This document shows positions 1 through 8,284 of a DNA stretch of 34,769 nucleotides, one piece after another (position 1 is the first letter of the stretch; each line of letters opens with the position of its first letter). The DNA comes from Deltaproteobacteria bacterium (GTDB lineage Bacteria; Myxococcota_A; Polyangia; Polyangiales; JADJMO01): contig JANYDK010000075.1 of the NCBI GenBank assembly GCA_025363655.1, forward strand, positions 1-34,769, read 5' to 3'. A model generated the notes under the pieces. The model saw only the letters and a program-made list of their open reading frames with translations. It did no database searches and was not told the origin of the DNA. A program made the position numbers and the translations under genes.

Positions 1-1221
1 GGCAAGGAAGACCTCTTCGCGCTCAGCTACCTCGAGAACGCGCTCACGTCGCACCCGACGCTGGCGCCGCTCTCCGGTCGCGATCCGGGCGATCTCTACA
101 AGCTGGCGCGGATGGCCCAGGGCGAGCCGATCGCCGCCTCCGAGCTCTCGTACGGCTACGCGGGTGCCGAGCTGAGCGACATCCTCGCGATGCTCAAGCT
201 GCTCGGGCGCGTGCAGGACGTGCTCCTCAAGGTCAACCAGACGTACATCAAGGCCGCGTCGCAAGAGGACGCCTACCGCACCGAGCCGCCGTTCAAGTTG
301 CAGGGCAGCTACCGCAACATGAACAAAATCGCCCAGAAATTGGCGCCGGTGATGACCGAAGAGGAGCTCGATCGAACGGTCGACGAGCACTACCAGGCCG
401 AGTCGCAGACGCTGGCGACGGGCGCCGAACAGAACCTCCTCAAGCTCGCCGAGCTGCGCGGTCGCATCTCCCTCGAGCAGCGGACGCGTTGGGAGCAAAT
501 CAAAGAAGCCTTCAAGCGCACGCGTCGTGGCGGCAAAGAGGGCGACTATCCCGTGGCGCGCATCACCTCGGTGATCGGCGGTCTCGAGGAGCAGCTGCAG
601 ACGCTGAACAAGGCCGTGGTCGCCGCCTCGGCCTCGCGCACCGGCGACAAGACCCAAGCCGACGCGCAGCTGCAACAGACCATCGCCAAGGTGAGCGAGG
701 CCCTCGGTAAGCTCGCCAAGACCGACGTCCACGTCACGCTCGCCAATCCATCGCCGCCGCAGGCCATCGATCTGACGGCGATCAGCGCGCTCGGTCAGGC
801 GATGGTCGCGGCGCTGGCGAAGAATCCGGGCACCGATCCGGCGATCTCGCAGGCGCTCGTGCAGAAGCTGGCGGAGCTGGAAAAAGCGATGGTTCGTCGC
901 GATGCGACGCAGACGGTGGAGGTCGATCTGGCGCGTCGCGACGCCACCAACCTGACGTGCGACACCTCGTCGATCATCCGCGGCGTCTTCGTCGCGACGT
1001 ACCAGAAGCCCCCGCCGCGAGGGAGCGAGGTCGTGCTGCAGATGCTCTTCCCGGCGAACCTCTCGACGCAGGCGCGCGGCAAGGTCTCGTTCACGCAGGA
1101 TGAAGACGGCGATCGACCAGCCGGCTACGGCGTGACCTTCTTCGAGCTCTCCGACGAGGCGAAGGAGCTGATCGCGCGCTATGCGCAGGAGCGCGATCCG
1201 TTGCTCTACGACGTCGGATAG
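1..1221 (+). CDS. PilZ domain protein, 5' end outside window
   Basis: The reading frame is already open at base 1 and ends with TAG at 1219-1221, so the gene starts upstream of the window; 406 codons are visible. The first 300 visible residues are charged and mostly helical-looking, with Ala/Gln/Lys-rich stretches and no domain I recognise. The last 100 residues look like a PilZ domain of the type common in myxobacteria: a D-T-S-S-I-I-R-G-V-F-V segment corresponding to the usual D/N-x-S-x-x-G signature, beta-strand-like segments and a terminal G-Y-G-V-T-F-F-E-L-S element. PilZ domains often bind cyclic di-GMP, but the upstream RxxxR arginine motif is not clear here, so binding is uncertain. 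It converges on the kinase gene to the right. Confidence 0.75.
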   Translation, partial: GKEDLFALSYLENALTSHPTLAPLSGRDPGDLYKLARMAQGEPIAASELSYGYAGAELSDILAMLKLLGRVQDVLLKVNQTYIKAASQEDAYRTEPPFKLQGSYRNMNKIAQKLAPVMTEEELDRTVDEHYQAESQTLATGAEQNLLKLAELRGRISLEQRTRWEQIKEAFKRTRRGGKEGDYPVARITSVIGGLEEQLQTLNKAVVAASASRTGDKTQADAQLQQTIAKVSEALGKLAKTDVHVTLANPSPPQAIDLTAISALGQAMVAALAKNPGTDPAISQALVQKLAELEKAMVRRDATQTVEVDLARRDATNLTCDTSSIIRGVFVATYQKPPPRGSEVVLQMLFPANLSTQARGKVSFTQDEDGDRPAGYGVTFFELSDEAKELIARYAQERDPLLYDVG

Positions 1222-1223
1222 CA

Positions 1224-1237
1224 GGCGCGAAGGCGCC
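1224..1237. terminator. small hairpin between convergent genes
   Basis: GGCGC-GAAG-GCGCC forms a perfect 5-bp stem with a 4-nt loop in the 36-nt gap between the convergent PilZ and kinase genes. There is no T-run, so a terminator role rests only on its position. Confidence 0.25.
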
Positions 1238-1257
1238 CGCGCGCGAGGGCGTCGGCG

Positions 1258-3036
1258 TCAACGCTTCTTGCGCAGCGCCTCCTCGACGGCTTTGACGATT
1301 TCGTTCGGCCGAAAAGGCTTCTGGAGAAAGCGAAATCGCCCGGCGGCGATGCCTTGGCGCACGAGCTCTTCCTTGACGTACCCCGAGCAGACCATCACTG
1401 GACTTTCGGGCCAGGCGGCGAGGAAGCGATCGATCAGCGCGAGCGTGTCGGTGCCCGGCAAGATCGCGTCGGTGAGGAGGAGATCGAACGATTTCTTCGT
1501 CGCCAGCTCGTCGTCGGCCTCGGCGCCGTCGGTGGCGGTGACGACTTCGAAGCCGGCGCCACGGAGCACGCGGGCGATCGCGCGTAGCATGCTCGGTTCG
1601 TCCTCGACCACCAACACCCGCGCGTTTCGTGATTTCTGAAGACGCACCGAGACGGGCGCTGGGGCGACGCTGCTCGGGGCCGCGTCGCTGCCGGGGAGGG
1701 TGAGGGTGAAGGTCGTCCCTTCGCCGAGCGCGCCGCCGACGTCGACCGTGCCGCCGGCGCCGGTGATCATCGCGTGGACCATCGAGAGCCCGAGCCCGCT
1801 GCCGCGACCAGCCTCTTTGGTCGTGAAAAATGGCTCGAAGAGACGTGCGCGCACTTCTTCCGAGATGCCGACGCCATCGTCGGCGACGAGCAGACGCACG
1901 AGCTCGTCGTCCGCGCCGGCATCGCGTGTCTCGAGGCGGAGCGTTCCGCCGTTCGGCATCGCGTCGCGGGCGTTGAGGGCGAGATTGAGCAACACCTGCT
2001 CGAGCCGACTGCGGGAGAGCGGGACGCTCCGCGTGGTCTCGGTGACGACGACGATGGTGATGTTCGGCGGCAGAAGGCGATGGAGCGAGCGCGCCAACTG
2101 TTCGATCACCGCCGAGGGTCGGCAGTGCTCTTGTGGGCCTGCGTCCTTGCGACCGAGCATCGTCAGTTGACGCGTCGTCTCCTCGGCGCTCCGTGCGGCG
2201 TCGAGCAAATCGACGAGGAGCTGCTCGCGCGTACCGTCGTCGGGCATCCCTTCGCGGAGTGATTCGGCGCTACAGACGACGACGCCGAGGGCGTTGTTGA
2301 GGTCGTGCGCGACCCCAGCGGCGAGCTGCCCGACCGCTTCCAGCCTCTGCGCGCGCGCCAACGCCTCTTGCGCGCGCTCGCGCTCTTCGCGCTCGATCCG
2401 CTCGCGGGCCAGCGCTTTTCGCGTTTTTTGCAGCGCGTCCTCGAGGGAGCGGATGATGTACGAGGTCATCAGTCCGGCGATGGTGGCGCCGATGCCGAGC
2501 GTGAGGCCGATGCGCACCCACGGCGTCGACGTCGCGAAGTCGATGGCCCCGGTCCGGGGCGGAGGCGTGAGGTGCGAGAGCGAGAGCGCTGCGACGGTCA
2601 GATACGAGACGAGGACGAACGAGACCGTCGGCAAGACCGCGCGCCGCCCGACCAGGCCGGCGCTGGCCACGATCGCCAAGGTGTAGATGACGCCGACGCC
2701 GAGGAGCGGTCCGAAGACGAGCGCGCCGAGGGTCGCGAAGCAAACCGCGTAGAGCGTGATGACGAGCCCACGAACGAAGAGGCCACGTCGACGCGCGACG
2801 AGGATGCCGATCGCGGCGATCGCCTGGAGGACGCCGAAGGGAACGACGTCACGTCGACCGGCGAGGAGCTCGCGAACGGCGAAGAGCACCGTCGCCGGCA
2901 TCGCCAGGTAGAGCAAGAGCGGTTCGGTCCGCGAAAGCACTCGCAGCCGCACGTCACGCGCGACCTCGTCTTCTCGCTCCCCTTCACGCTCCTCTTCTCT
3001 CTCCACCAACGCCCCCATCCTCGACGGGCGGCGCAT
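1258..3036 (-). CDS. membrane hybrid histidine kinase with C-terminal receiver
   Basis: This 592-residue protein should sense a signal at the membrane and autophosphorylate. Residues 35-195 hold about five to six hydrophobic segments, followed by a charged helical linker (200-230). The H-box is A-G-V-A-H244-D-L-N-N, the N-box is N-L-A-L-N-A-R-D-A-M (351-360), G1 is D-D-G-V-G-I (386-391), and the F/G2 boxes are F-F-T-T-K and G-S-G-L-G-L (403-417). A receiver domain follows from residue 473, with acidic residues V-E-D-E and the likely phosphoacceptor D523 in L-L-T-D-A. All catalytic motifs are present. It starts 28 nt after the bufC-like gene on the same strand, so co-transcription with the bufferin genes is likely. 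The start at 3036 has no clear ribosome site; Met7 is an alternative. Confidence 0.9.
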   Translation of the reverse strand: MRRPSRMGALVEREEEREGEREDEVARDVRLRVLSRTEPLLLYLAMPATVLFAVRELLAGRRDVVPFGVLQAIAAIGILVARRRGLFVRGLVITLYAVCFATLGALVFGPLLGVGVIYTLAIVASAGLVGRRAVLPTVSFVLVSYLTVAALSLSHLTPPPRTGAIDFATSTPWVRIGLTLGIGATIAGLMTSYIIRSLEDALQKTRKALARERIEREERERAQEALARAQRLEAVGQLAAGVAHDLNNALGVVVCSAESLREGMPDDGTREQLLVDLLDAARSAEETTRQLTMLGRKDAGPQEHCRPSAVIEQLARSLHRLLPPNITIVVVTETTRSVPLSRSRLEQVLLNLALNARDAMPNGGTLRLETRDAGADDELVRLLVADDGVGISEEVRARLFEPFFTTKEAGRGSGLGLSMVHAMITGAGGTVDVGGALGEGTTFTLTLPGSDAAPSSVAPAPVSVRLQKSRNARVLVVEDEPSMLRAIARVLRGAGFEVVTATDGAEADDELATKKSFDLLLTDAILPGTDTLALIDRFLAAWPESPVMVCSGYVKEELVRQGIAAGRFRFLQKPFRPNEIVKAVEEALRKKR

Positions 3037-3064
3037 CGCCGTAAAGTGACGCGTTCGTGCGGGC

Positions 3065-4060
3065 TCAGCCGCCGACGTCGATGCGGCCGAAGAAGCCTCC
3101 CGAGACCCACTCGCGGAACCAGGCCATCACGTTGCGGCTCGCTTCTTCGACCGAGGCCTCGTCGGACTCGTCCGTTTCGATCTTGCCGAGGGCCTCGCCC
3201 AAGGTCGCGCCGGCGAAGAGGGCCTCGAGGACGCGCGCCATCGCCGGCGTCAAATCCATGCGCCACAAGGTCCAACCGTGACGATAGACGGCAGTGACCG
3301 ACGGCTCCGGCGAAGGAATCGTCGGCGACTTGTCGTGACGAAACGCTTGAAAAAATGCGTTCACGGGGTGCGTGAAGCGAAGGAGTCGCAAGGTGTCGGC
3401 CTTGGGGAGCCGCGCTCCGGCCCACTGCGTCGGGGGGACGGCTTGCAGCGCTTCGAGCGAGAGCGTCGGCGCAGCGGCGGCGTGAAGCACTTCGACGAGG
3501 GCCCACTCGAGTCTCGCCAAGTCGTGGGCAAAGCTCGTCGAGAAGGCCTCGGTGACGTACTCGTCCCGCACGAAGCTCGCCAGGTGCTGCCCGTAGCCGT
3601 TGAGGCTCGGATGTCGCGAAGGGTGACGCACGATGTACGCGCCGGCGAGCGCATCGAAGGCGTCTTCGCCGATGGCGTAGTTTAGCCCCGGATAGTCGTC
3701 GATGAGGCACTCGACGAGCCTCGCGCGATACGCGTAGTGATAGACGCCGAGTCGTTCGCGCGCCGAGAGCTGCGGGCCGCGCGTGAGCACGCGCTCGACG
3801 GGCCATTCGGCCATTGCCGAGCCGTCGTCGAGGCTCGCGGGGAACGTCACCACCGCGGCGAACCACTCTTGCAGCGAACGAAGTGGCGCGGAGACGGCGG
3901 GCAGCGTTTCGGCGCCGGCGATGGCGCTGGTGTCGACGTCGACATGCGCGCGTTCGGCTCGTTCGCGCATCGGCGTCGCGCTCGCACGCTCGTGGAGGAG
4001 CTCTTCCTGTGCGCCGCCGACGTCGGGGGCCGGCTTGCGATCGAGCCTCGCCTCGCTCAC
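3065..4060 (-). CDS. bufC: DUF2063 (BufC/HvfC-type) MNIO partner protein
   Basis: In MNIO RiPP systems, DUF2063 proteins act as partner or recognition subunits of the DUF692 enzyme. This 331-residue protein shows the family's N-terminal helical domain from about residue 60: L-R-S-L-Q-E-W-F-A, then R-L-G-V-Y-H-Y-A-Y-R-x-R-L, then D-Y-P-G-L, and H-P-S-R-H-P-S-L-N. The first 55 residues form a poorly conserved-looking extension. The GTG start overlaps the bufB stop by four bases (GTGA), which indicates translational coupling and supports this start. The gene order precursor, DUF692, DUF2063 matches known bufferin clusters. The assignment as BufC comes from family and context, not from an experiment. 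Confidence 0.88.
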   Translation of the reverse strand: MSEARLDRKPAPDVGGAQEELLHERASATPMRERAERAHVDVDTSAIAGAETLPAVSAPLRSLQEWFAAVVTFPASLDDGSAMAEWPVERVLTRGPQLSARERLGVYHYAYRARLVECLIDDYPGLNYAIGEDAFDALAGAYIVRHPSRHPSLNGYGQHLASFVRDEYVTEAFSTSFAHDLARLEWALVEVLHAAAAPTLSLEALQAVPPTQWAGARLPKADTLRLLRFTHPVNAFFQAFRHDKSPTIPSPEPSVTAVYRHGWTLWRMDLTPAMARVLEALFAGATLGEALGKIETDESDEASVEEASRNVMAWFREWVSGGFFGRIDVGG

Positions 4061-4923
4061 GACGTCACCTCGGGCGTCTTGGCCTGCTCGCCGAGCTCGC
4101 CGAGATCGGCGACGAACTCACGCGCCCGCAGCGCCTCCGCCCACGTCTCCTCGAAGGTCGGAATCTCCGCGTCCCACTCGAGCAAGATGGACGATTTCGC
4201 CTGCGCGCGCGCCTTGCCGAGGAGACGCCAGACGTCGTCGATCACCGGACCGATGTGCGTGTCGACCGCGTGCGTACCGTTGTTGGTGTGCCCGGCGACG
4301 TGGAACTGGACCACCCGATCCCAGGGAATTCCAGCGAGATAGTCGTTCGGATCGAAGCCGTGGTTGAACGACGAGACGAAGACGTTGTTGACGTCGAGGA
4401 GGATGCCGCAGTCGGCCTCCTTCGCCAGCCGCCCGAGGAACTCCCACTCGGTCATCGTCGAGGCCCGGAACTCGACGTAGGTCGAGGGGTTCTCGAGCGC
4501 GATCGGCCCGTCGAGAAAATCTTGCACTTCGCGAACGCGCTGGACGACGTGTGCCAGTGACTCCTCGGTGTAGGGCATCGGGAGGAGGTCGTGCGTGTTC
4601 TTCCCTGCGACGCCCGTCCAACACAGATGGTCCGAGACCCACCGCGCCTGCACGCGATCACGCAGCTTCTTCAGCTCGCCGAGGTAGTCGCGATCGAGCG
4701 GATCGGTCCCGCCGATAGACATCGAGACGCCGTGCATCACCAGCGGATACTGCTCGGCGATTCGATCGAGGTAATAGAGCGGCTTCCCCGCCGTGTGCAT
4801 GTAGTTCTCGCTGATGATCTCGAACCAGCCCACAGGGGGCGAGTGCTCGAGGATCGAGCGATAGTGCACCGTGCGTAGCCCAAGGCCGACGCCGAGATCG
4901 GGAAGCTTCCAGCGATTGATCAT
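4057..4923 (-). CDS. bufB: MNIO family (DUF692) RiPP-modifying oxidase, BufB-like
   Basis: DUF692 proteins are TIM-barrel multinuclear non-heme iron enzymes that use oxygen to convert precursor Cys residues, for example to thiooxazole or oxazolone-type groups in bufferins and methanobactins. This 288-residue protein has the expected length. The metal-ligand motifs of the family are visible: M-H64-G-V-S, S-D98-H99-L-C-W, L-E144-N-P-S, L-D177-V-N179-N, F-H208-V-A-G-H212, D221-x-H223 and L-E249-W-D251. Nothing appears to be missing. It lies 128 nt downstream of the Cys-rich precursor and overlaps bufC by four bases. The product it makes from this precursor is inferred. Confidence 0.93.
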   Translation of the reverse strand: MINRWKLPDLGVGLGLRTVHYRSILEHSPPVGWFEIISENYMHTAGKPLYYLDRIAEQYPLVMHGVSMSIGGTDPLDRDYLGELKKLRDRVQARWVSDHLCWTGVAGKNTHDLLPMPYTEESLAHVVQRVREVQDFLDGPIALENPSTYVEFRASTMTEWEFLGRLAKEADCGILLDVNNVFVSSFNHGFDPNDYLAGIPWDRVVQFHVAGHTNNGTHAVDTHIGPVIDDVWRLLGKARAQAKSSILLEWDAEIPTFEETWAEALRAREFVADLGELGEQAKTPEVTS

Positions 4924-5051
4924 TTTTTGGGCGCCTCACGCACGACGACCGCCGCCGGTGTCTCCACCGAGGACGGTCGCCGAACGATTCGAATCCTCCG
5001 ACGTCTCTCGCGCCACCGACGGAAGCCGGCGTCAGAGTCGTCGGGGTGAAA

Positions 5052-5339
5052 TCAGGTGGACTTGCAGCCGCCCTGGCCCTTGCACTCGTTCTGGCCCTTG
5101 CAGGCGTTCTTGCCTTCGACCTTGCAGCCGCCCTGACCCTTGCAGGTGTTCTGGCCCTTGCAAGCGTGCTTGCCCGCGGCGGCCGGATCGGCGGCAGCAG
5201 CCGAGCCCGCAGCGGCGGCCGGATCGGTCCCGGCGGTCGGCGCATCGGGCGCCTTGGGGGTGCTGCTTCCACACGCAGCAGTGGCGCCGACGAGGATGCC
5301 CGTAACCGCAGCAGCGATGAGCGTGTCCGTGATCTTCAT
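5052..5339 (-). CDS. bufA: bufferin-type precursor peptide with duplicated Cys core
   Basis: This 95-residue protein is the likely substrate of the MNIO enzyme downstream. Residues 1-23 form an export signal ending in A-T-A-A-C23, so it may be a lipoprotein, though the lipobox is imperfect. An Ala/Pro/Asp-rich linker follows (24-58). The core has six Cys at 60, 66, 72, 80, 86 and 92, arranged as two near-identical copies of A-C-K-G-Q-N-x-C-K-G-Q-G-G-C-K separated by V-E-G-K-N. The CKGQ-type Cys pattern resembles known bufferin A2-type precursors, whose modified Cys bind copper. A good ribosome site (AGGGAGA, 5347-5353 complement) precedes the ATG. Transition-metal binding is inferred from the family. 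Confidence 0.9.
   Translation of the reverse strand: MKITDTLIAAAVTGILVGATAACGSSTPKAPDAPTAGTDPAAAAGSAAAADPAAAGKHACKGQNTCKGQGGCKVEGKNACKGQNECKGQGGCKST
5061..5165 (-). repeat. 60-nt duplication inside the bufferin core
   Basis: Codons 59-73 and 79-93 of the precursor repeat almost exactly, differing only at Thr65/Glu85. The 60-nt spacing keeps the frame and doubles the number of Cys triads. Confidence 0.85.
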
Positions 5340-5673
5340 GACGATGTCTCCCTGATTGTTTTTGTGGTGGACGAGCTACGTCGTCGCTTACGAGGCTGAG
5401 GTGCCCGCGGATCACCGCGGCCTCTCCCCACTACGCCGAAACTCATCGGACGTTTCGGCCGGGAGAGTAGAACGGATGCAAAGTCGGTTGCGCGAATTTT
5501 TCGCATCGATGCGACTGCCGCGTCGTGTCAGCCGCGGAGGTGCGTAGTCGAGTCCTCACCTCCGTCCGCTGCCCAGTGCGAGGGTCGTCGACTTCGCGCG
5601 TAAAGGCCGAATTTACCGCCTCGCGTGAGATGGAGCGCGAGAGACGGCTGCGCCGGCGCGACGCTCGGCTACA
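5340..5673. promoter_or_regulatory. divergent intergenic region upstream of the bufferin operon
   Basis: This 334-nt gap separates the bufferin operon (minus) from the next plus-strand gene and must hold both promoters. Two symmetric elements stand out: GCGAA-TTT-TTCGC at 5492-5504 and the palindrome GCATCGATGC at 5503-5512, in an AT-richer patch. No consensus sigma site could be assigned. They are operator candidates only. Confidence 0.3.
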
Positions 5674-6573
5674 ATGCCTCCGCTTTCGATGCTGCACGAG
5701 CTTCCTCAGGGGTTCCCCTCTCCCGCGCCCGCCGATCCGCCCGATGTCGTCGCCGGCTTGATGCGCGCTGCCGACGACTGGCGTCGTGGTGACGAGCCCA
5801 AGGCCACCGCCGACATCGAGGCCCTGGCGAACCGGCTCGAACAGGCCGAGCCTCGCTTGAAGCATCGCTCCGACGAGCTGCTGCGCATCGCGCGTGGCCT
5901 CCAGCTCCTCCTCGCTGCCCGCGGGGTCGGTCTCTCGCCCGAGTCCATCGAGCTCAGCTCGCGAGACCTCGAGTCGGTGCACATCCCCGATCTCACGCCG
6001 GCGCCCGTCGCCCGCGCTCGTGCGTACGCGTCCCACCCGATCCGCAGCGGCAACTTCAAGACCACGCTCCGCTCGGAGTCGCTCAAGGTGCCGTCGACCG
6101 TGCGCTCCGAGACGCCGGGCGAGTCACCGCGTCCGCCGCGCGAGCTACGCACGACGCTGCCCGAAGGCATGTCGGCGTCGTCGACCTTCATCGGCACGCC
6201 CGCGCCCTTCGCGCGCGTCATCGACTTCACGCCGGCGAGCGATCCGAGCCTCGTCACCAAGAAGACCGCGCTCCCGCTGCTGACGCCGTTCGAGCCGCCG
6301 AGCCCTCCGCCCGATTCGATGCCGACGATGCCGATGACGTTGATCGAAGGAGGCGCGAAGTTGCGCGCCCCGACGCCGGCCTCGTTGCCGATCGCGCGAC
6401 GCTTCACCAGCGAGCCGAAGCTCCCTCTCGCGCCGCCAGACTCCAACGTCCCCGACACGCCTCGCTCGATCACCCCGCCGCTCACCTTCTCGGGGCTGAG
6501 CGACGACTCCGAGCCGTCGATCCCGACGGCGAAGGTCGACTCGGTCGAGCTCCCCGACAAGCTCAAGCGTTGA
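5674..6573 (+). CDS. hypothetical Pro/Ser/Thr-rich protein
   Basis: I recognise no family in this 299-residue protein. The first 90 residues look helical and charged (A-A-D-D-W-R-R-G-D-E, then E-A-L-A-N-R-L-E-Q-A-E) and could be a small helical domain. The remainder is low in complexity and rich in Pro, Ser and Thr, with many S-E-T/P and T-P patterns, and is likely disordered. There is no signal sequence or membrane segment. Third codon positions are consistently G or C on this strand, which supports it over the long open frame on the opposite strand. ATG at 5689 is an alternative start. Confidence 0.6.
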   Translation: MPPLSMLHELPQGFPSPAPADPPDVVAGLMRAADDWRRGDEPKATADIEALANRLEQAEPRLKHRSDELLRIARGLQLLLAARGVGLSPESIELSSRDLESVHIPDLTPAPVARARAYASHPIRSGNFKTTLRSESLKVPSTVRSETPGESPRPPRELRTTLPEGMSASSTFIGTPAPFARVIDFTPASDPSLVTKKTALPLLTPFEPPSPPPDSMPTMPMTLIEGGAKLRAPTPASLPIARRFTSEPKLPLAPPDSNVPDTPRSITPPLTFSGLSDDSEPSIPTAKVDSVELPDKLKR

Positions 6574-6604
6574 CGCAGCGTCGGGCGCGTGAGGTGCTGT
6601 CGCG

Positions 6605-7039
6605 ATGCGCACGCCGTTCTTCACCTCGCGATCGCTCGCGCTCCTCGCAGTCGTAGCCCTCGGGTCCGTCGTCTTCGTCTCGGGATGCGACAAGAGCTCG
6701 GGTGGTGGCGGCGCTTCGTCGTCATCGAGCGCATCGGCCGCATCGAGCGCATCGGCCGCATCGAGCGCGTCGGGCGCACAAGCCCCGAGCACGTCGGCAT
6801 CTGGCGCGATCGCGATCGCGGCGTCCAACTCCGCCGGTGGCTCGGTGGTGGGCGCGTGTGCGGCGCTCGCCAAGGACAAGACGGCCTACTGCGACCGCCT
6901 CTCGGGAGGCGATCCGACCGTCAAGATGACCTGCCAAGAGGGCATCGACGCCTTGGTGAAGGCCGGCGACGACGCCAAATGCAAGGCCGCGACGGCACCG
7001 AGCACGAAGAAGCCGTCCGACGATCCCGACCCCGACTGA
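6605..7039 (+). CDS. small Ser/Ala-rich lipoprotein
   Basis: This 144-residue protein has a signal sequence ending in the lipobox V-S-G-C28, so it is probably lipid-anchored. A Ser/Ala/Gly-rich spacer (residues 31-80) leads to a small C-terminal domain with four Cys (A-C-A-A-L, Y-C-D-R-L, T-C-Q-E-G, K-C-K-A) that could form two disulfides. The C-terminus is acidic and Pro-rich. The spacer and Cys-domain architecture is typical of myxobacterial outer-membrane lipoproteins; the function is unknown. Confidence 0.75.
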   Translation: MRTPFFTSRSLALLAVVALGSVVFVSGCDKSSGGGGASSSSSASAASSASAASSASGAQAPSTSASGAIAIAASNSAGGSVVGACAALAKDKTAYCDRLSGGDPTVKMTCQEGIDALVKAGDDAKCKAATAPSTKKPSDDPDPD

Positions 7040-7076
7040 GCCCCTCGTGGGACTTCTGTTGCGATAGGACAAGCAT

Positions 7077-7107
7077 CGGGACCGAGAAGTGGCCCCAAGC
7101 GGTCCCG
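7077..7107. terminator. perfect 8-bp hairpin between lipoprotein genes
   Basis: CGGGACCG (7077-7084) and CGGTCCCG (7100-7107) are exact inverted copies around a 15-nt loop, 37 nt after the small lipoprotein gene. Only a short T-rich patch follows (GATTTCC), so it is a possible rather than certain terminator. Confidence 0.4.
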
Positions 7108-7174
7108 GCAGCTAGATTTCCTCGGTCAGCGTGGGCTCGCGCCGAGCGGGCTCGCGTCTCGAGGAGGTCGTTGC

Positions 7175-8284
7175 ATGTCTCGATTCTCGTGCGCCGCGTT
7201 GGCGTTGGCCTGCTTCGCGGTGGGTTGCGGCGGGGGAGACGGCGGCGGAGGTGACAGTCCCAAGGACACTGCGCCGAGCTCCGACGGCACCACCGGCGAC
7301 ACGCTCGATTCGGGCAGCGGGGACACGGGCACGCCCGGCGACGCAGCCGACACCAGTGATACCGCCAGTCCCATCGACTCGGGCACGGACTCGACGATCG
7401 ACTCCGGCACCGACAGCGCCGATGGCGCGAGCGACGTTTCGAGTGACGTCTCGAGCGACGTCTCGAGTGATGCCGATGCGGGAGACGCGACCGATTCCGT
7501 CAGCGAGACCAGCGCAGATGCCGGCGATGGCTCGACGTGCTCGGCCGACAGCTGCGCGAGCGGCAAGACCTGTTGCAAAGGCGCCTGCGTCGACTTCACG
7601 AACGACGAGAAGAACTGCGGCGCCTGCGATGCACCGTGCGGTGCCACCGAGTTCTGCGGTCGCAGCGCGTGCCAAGCGGTCGCGCTCAAGAGCATCTGCG
7701 CGCTCCCCAAAGGCACCGTCGTCGACGACACGCTCGACAGCGACATCGATGCTGGCATCGCGCTCTCGACGACGCTCACCGCCTGTTCGCCTACCGTCTC
7801 GATGCGCACCGTCACGCAGACGGCGGCCGCGGCGTCGGGGCTCCTCGATGCCACCACGTTCCGACCGCTGGTCGGCCGCGGCGAGCTCCTCGTCCTCCCC
7901 GGCGGACCCTTCGGCGAGAAGGCCGTCGGCTTCCTCGAAGGCGGCACCGCGCCGATCTACTTCCGCAGCGACGCGACCAACTATGCGTTCGTCCGTCGCG
8001 ACACCGGCGTCGACGTGGTGACCGCGTTGCAGACCGAGGCGACCGCGCACCACGACTTCTTCGTCGCCGAAATGGTGCGCGAGCCGCTCAGCGGCACCGT
8101 CTCCTTCGGGCTCTACGGCTGGGTCGGCGAGGGGACGGTTGCCGGCGCATGGTGGATCGGCAACACCGTCATGCCGGCGCTCACCACGTTCGCAAAGCAG
8201 TGGTACGTCGTCGAATGGACGGACAAGAACGGTGACTCGCTCCCCGATTCCGGCGACGAATTCAAGCTCATCGGCTCCGGCTGA
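7175..8284 (+). CDS. lipoprotein with Asp/Ser/Thr-rich linker and Cys-rich motif
   Basis: This 369-residue protein begins with a signal sequence and lipobox A-V-G-C18, preceded by a strong GAGGAGG ribosome site. Residues 20-120 are a highly acidic Gly/Asp/Ser/Thr linker that includes in-frame D-V-S-S repeats. A compact Cys-rich module follows (G-K-T-C-C-K-G-A-C, then N-C-G-A-C-D-A-P-C-G), a pattern common in secreted myxobacterial proteins and also seen in the large surface protein at the right end of the window. The C-terminal 200 residues look like a beta-rich domain of unknown function. It is presumably displayed on the cell surface. Confidence 0.8.
   Translation: MSRFSCAALALACFAVGCGGGDGGGGDSPKDTAPSSDGTTGDTLDSGSGDTGTPGDAADTSDTASPIDSGTDSTIDSGTDSADGASDVSSDVSSDVSSDADAGDATDSVSETSADAGDGSTCSADSCASGKTCCKGACVDFTNDEKNCGACDAPCGATEFCGRSACQAVALKSICALPKGTVVDDTLDSDIDAGIALSTTLTACSPTVSMRTVTQTAAAASGLLDATTFRPLVGRGELLVLPGGPFGEKAVGFLEGGTAPIYFRSDATNYAFVRRDTGVDVVTALQTEATAHHDFFVAEMVREPLSGTVSFGLYGWVGEGTVAGAWWIGNTVMPALTTFAKQWYVVEWTDKNGDSLPDSGDEFKLIGSG

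Noticed and set aside
2305-3297. 330-codon plus-strand ORF opposite the histidine kinase
   Set aside because: It encodes only Arg/Glu/Asp-rich low complexity, and the minus frame has complete kinase motifs.
5706-6566. 286-codon minus-strand ORF opposite the Pro/Ser/Thr-rich gene
   Set aside because: Ser/Gly/Arg-rich composition typical of an antisense shadow; third-position GC bias favours the plus frame.
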